A stretch of DNA of 6,256 nucleotides from an uncultured euryarchaeote (GTDB taxonomy: Archaea; Thermoplasmatota; Poseidoniia; Poseidoniales; Poseidoniaceae), in the NCBI GenBank assembly GCA_937897365.1, contig CALCOP010000068.1, forward strand, positions 1 to 6,256. The letters run 5' to 3'. Within the stretch, counting starts at the first letter, position 1. Each line of letters begins with the position of its first letter. A program made the position numbers and the translations under genes. Below are positions 4,735 through 6,256 of the stretch, piece by piece. The notes below the pieces were generated by a model. It was given only the letters and a program-made list of their open reading frames with translations, was not told the DNA's origin and did no database searches.

Positions 4735-6256
4735 TCAAGCAGGAATATCCTGTTGATCCCACCATGGAGGAGCCAAGAACCATCGCTCATCATCGCTTGG
4801 CCGGTCAATCAAAGGCAGGCCAATTATTCCGCCATTCACATTCAATCCGCCTGCAGCATTTGTTGCACAAGGGCCGGGTAAGTAATCCTCACCGGTTTCA
4901 GTCAAATCGATACGCAGAGCGTGACCCGCAGGTAGAATGATGTCGAGCGGGTTGAACTCCATGAGCATCGTGTAACTGCTTGCTGGAGAAGTGGCTTTAG
5001 CGTCGTATCCTCCATCACGATATCGAATATCCATGGTTGCATGACCGAGTCTGAGATTGGTTGTATCGTCGTACATTGTGGCAAATATTTGTCCACCATT
5101 GCACAGTTGAGTCGTCACGTCAAGGTGCAAGGTTGGGAGCCCTGAAATATGCGTTTCTTCCTCAAAAACAGAACTGGTCATAGAGACTGAGGAGCCAAGA
5201 CCATTGACAGTTCCACTCGCACCACTCCAATCGCTTGAAAGGTCTTGTAGAAGTAATTCCACATCGGATGGAGGCCATGTTTCTTCGACGTGCCAACGTC
5301 CATCATTCGTTTGAATTTGGACCATTGGTTCAGGTTCTTCTCCAATACCCTTGAGATAGTAATTGAACCATCCATAGAGTTCGACTGCCCAATCCATACG
5401 CGTCATGTTAGGATATGCCTCCTCTCCATAACCAGAGGAAAGTTCGTTATGGCGGTCCGGCTGATCGGGATAATTGTGAGCCCATTGACCCGCAATAGCT
5501 CGGGCATTAATGCCGGCATCCCGCATTAACTGATACGTCGGGAAAGCATGATACGGGTCGACATTCCAATCTTGCAAACCCCATACGAGGTAAACACTTC
5601 CGCGATAGTTCTCAAGCACATCGGGTAAGTGTCGACGCTCGTCCCAATAATCGGACCAATCAGCGCCACCAACTTCTGCCCAGCCCCATGTGCTCCAAGG
5701 GTTAAGTGGGCCAATTAAATCGTCACTGCACACTCGCATGTCATCGGTTGTTAAATCGGCCGTAGCGGCCTGATATGCGGCGTCGTATCCCATTGCTCGA
5801 GCTTCTGAAGAACCGTTGCGATAGAACATTTCTTGAACGCCGATAGAACCTGAAATAGGAACGATGGTTTTGAGGTGCGGCGAGGGGTTTTGCGCTGCTT
5901 CCCAATTTGTAGTACCTGCATAGGATTTCCCCATCAGACCAACGTTTCCATTCGACCAGTTTTGTTGACCCAACCAGTCAACAACTGCTTGGATACCGAC
6001 TTGCTCTCCAAGGCCTTTGACATCCTGGCAGTGGGTTGATTGGTCCGTTCCGAAGGTACTTGCTTGGGCAAGGGCGTAGCCGTGAGGTACAAATGTTTCA
6101 TACACCCATTGACCAACACCGCCGTCTGGTACCGTATTCGGACCAGAGTCTCCACCCACTCCAGGCATACCCTCTCCACCGAAATCATAGTACGGGTGAA
6201 TGGTCATGATGACTGGAACCTTGGTATTTTCAGGAACATCGGGTAGCCAGAGAGCG
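4735..6256 (-). CDS. S15-family hydrolase, X-Pro dipeptidyl-peptidase/CocE-like (5' end off right edge)
   Basis: The frame is open to the window edge: residues ALWLPDVPENTKVPVI precede the internal Met at 6207, so that ATG is not the start and about 507 residues are visible. Counting from that Met, the alpha/beta-hydrolase nucleophile is Ser95 in LMGKSYAGT, the acid is Asp213 in VWGLQDWNV (a near-exact PepX-type motif) and the His is His244 in GQWAHNYP. A strand-rich C-terminal part from about 310 to 480 fits the PepX C-terminal jelly-roll domain (for example GHALRIDLTETGED). Family members remove X-Pro dipeptides or hydrolyse esters and amides; the QDWNV motif favours the peptidase side, but the substrate is not proven. 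Cysteines at 60, 160, 369 and 447 could form disulfides if exported; a signal peptide would lie outside the window. Confidence 0.93.
   Translation of the reverse strand, partial: ALWLPDVPENTKVPVIMTIHPYYDFGGEGMPGVGGDSGPNTVPDGGVGQWVYETFVPHGYALAQASTFGTDQSTHCQDVKGLGEQVGIQAVVDWLGQQNWSNGNVGLMGKSYAGTTNWEAAQNPSPHLKTIVPISGSIGVQEMFYRNGSSEARAMGYDAAYQAATADLTTDDMRVCSDDLIGPLNPWSTWGWAEVGGADWSDYWDERRHLPDVLENYRGSVYLVWGLQDWNVDPYHAFPTYQLMRDAGINARAIAGQWAHNYPDQPDRHNELSSGYGEEAYPNMTRMDWAVELYGWFNYYLKGIGEEPEPMVQIQTNDGRWHVEETWPPSDVELLLQDLSSDWSGASGTVNGLGSSVSMTSSVFEEETHISGLPTLHLDVTTQLCNGGQIFATMYDDTTNLRLGHATMDIRYRDGGYDAKATSPASSYTMLMEFNPLDIILPAGHALRIDLTETGEDYLPGPCATNAAGGLNVNGGIIGLPLIDRPSDDERWFLAPPWWDQQDIPA

Noticed and set aside
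1..6256. CRISPR array, transposon ends, tRNA or toxin-antitoxin pair
   Set aside because: Read through on both strands without finding regularly spaced repeats, transposase motifs, cloverleaf-like sequence or small paired genes.

Overview
The window holds eight protein-coding genes packed on both strands, with gaps mostly under 120 bases. No RNA genes, insertion sequences or CRISPR arrays were seen. The best guess at the host is a marine planktonic archaeon of the Thermoplasmatota (Marine Group II/III, Poseidoniales-like). This rests on gene content: a JAMM metalloprotease, a very acidic protein with a Trp/Tyr-rich tail, small multi-spanning membrane proteins of no obvious family, a secreted-type S15 peptidase and a bacterial-type phosphoglycerate mutase. 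GC looks moderate, and some starts carry a clear GGAGG ribosome site while others have none. A bacterial host cannot be excluded from the sequence alone.

Layout. At the left edge is the 5' part of a minus-strand gene that looks like a ChrR-type cupin protein. It is divergent from a plus-strand run of three genes: a four-helix membrane protein, a 2,3-bisphosphoglycerate-dependent phosphoglycerate mutase (gpmA), and a DUF1499 protein with an N-terminal membrane or lipoprotein anchor. The last two are 9 bases apart and probably translated together. The DUF1499 gene overlaps tail-to-tail by 11 bases with a minus-strand JAMM/MPN metalloprotease gene. Divergent from that is a plus-strand gene for a very acidic protein ending in a WW-like aromatic tail. 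It converges, 10 bases apart, on a minus-strand seven-helix membrane protein. Upstream of that on the same strand is a large S15 (X-Pro dipeptidyl-peptidase/CocE-like) hydrolase whose 5' end runs off the right edge.

Function. Only the mutase (lower glycolysis/gluconeogenesis), the S15 hydrolase (probably peptide breakdown) and the JAMM protein (isopeptidase-type metalloprotease) can be assigned a chemistry with confidence. Nothing shows that the genes form one pathway, and no coherent new defence or mobile system was found. The points most worth following are the chlamydial-like gpmA in a presumed archaeon, the JAMM protein beside an uncharacterised acidic WW-tail protein, and a 17-base palindrome between the first two divergent genes.
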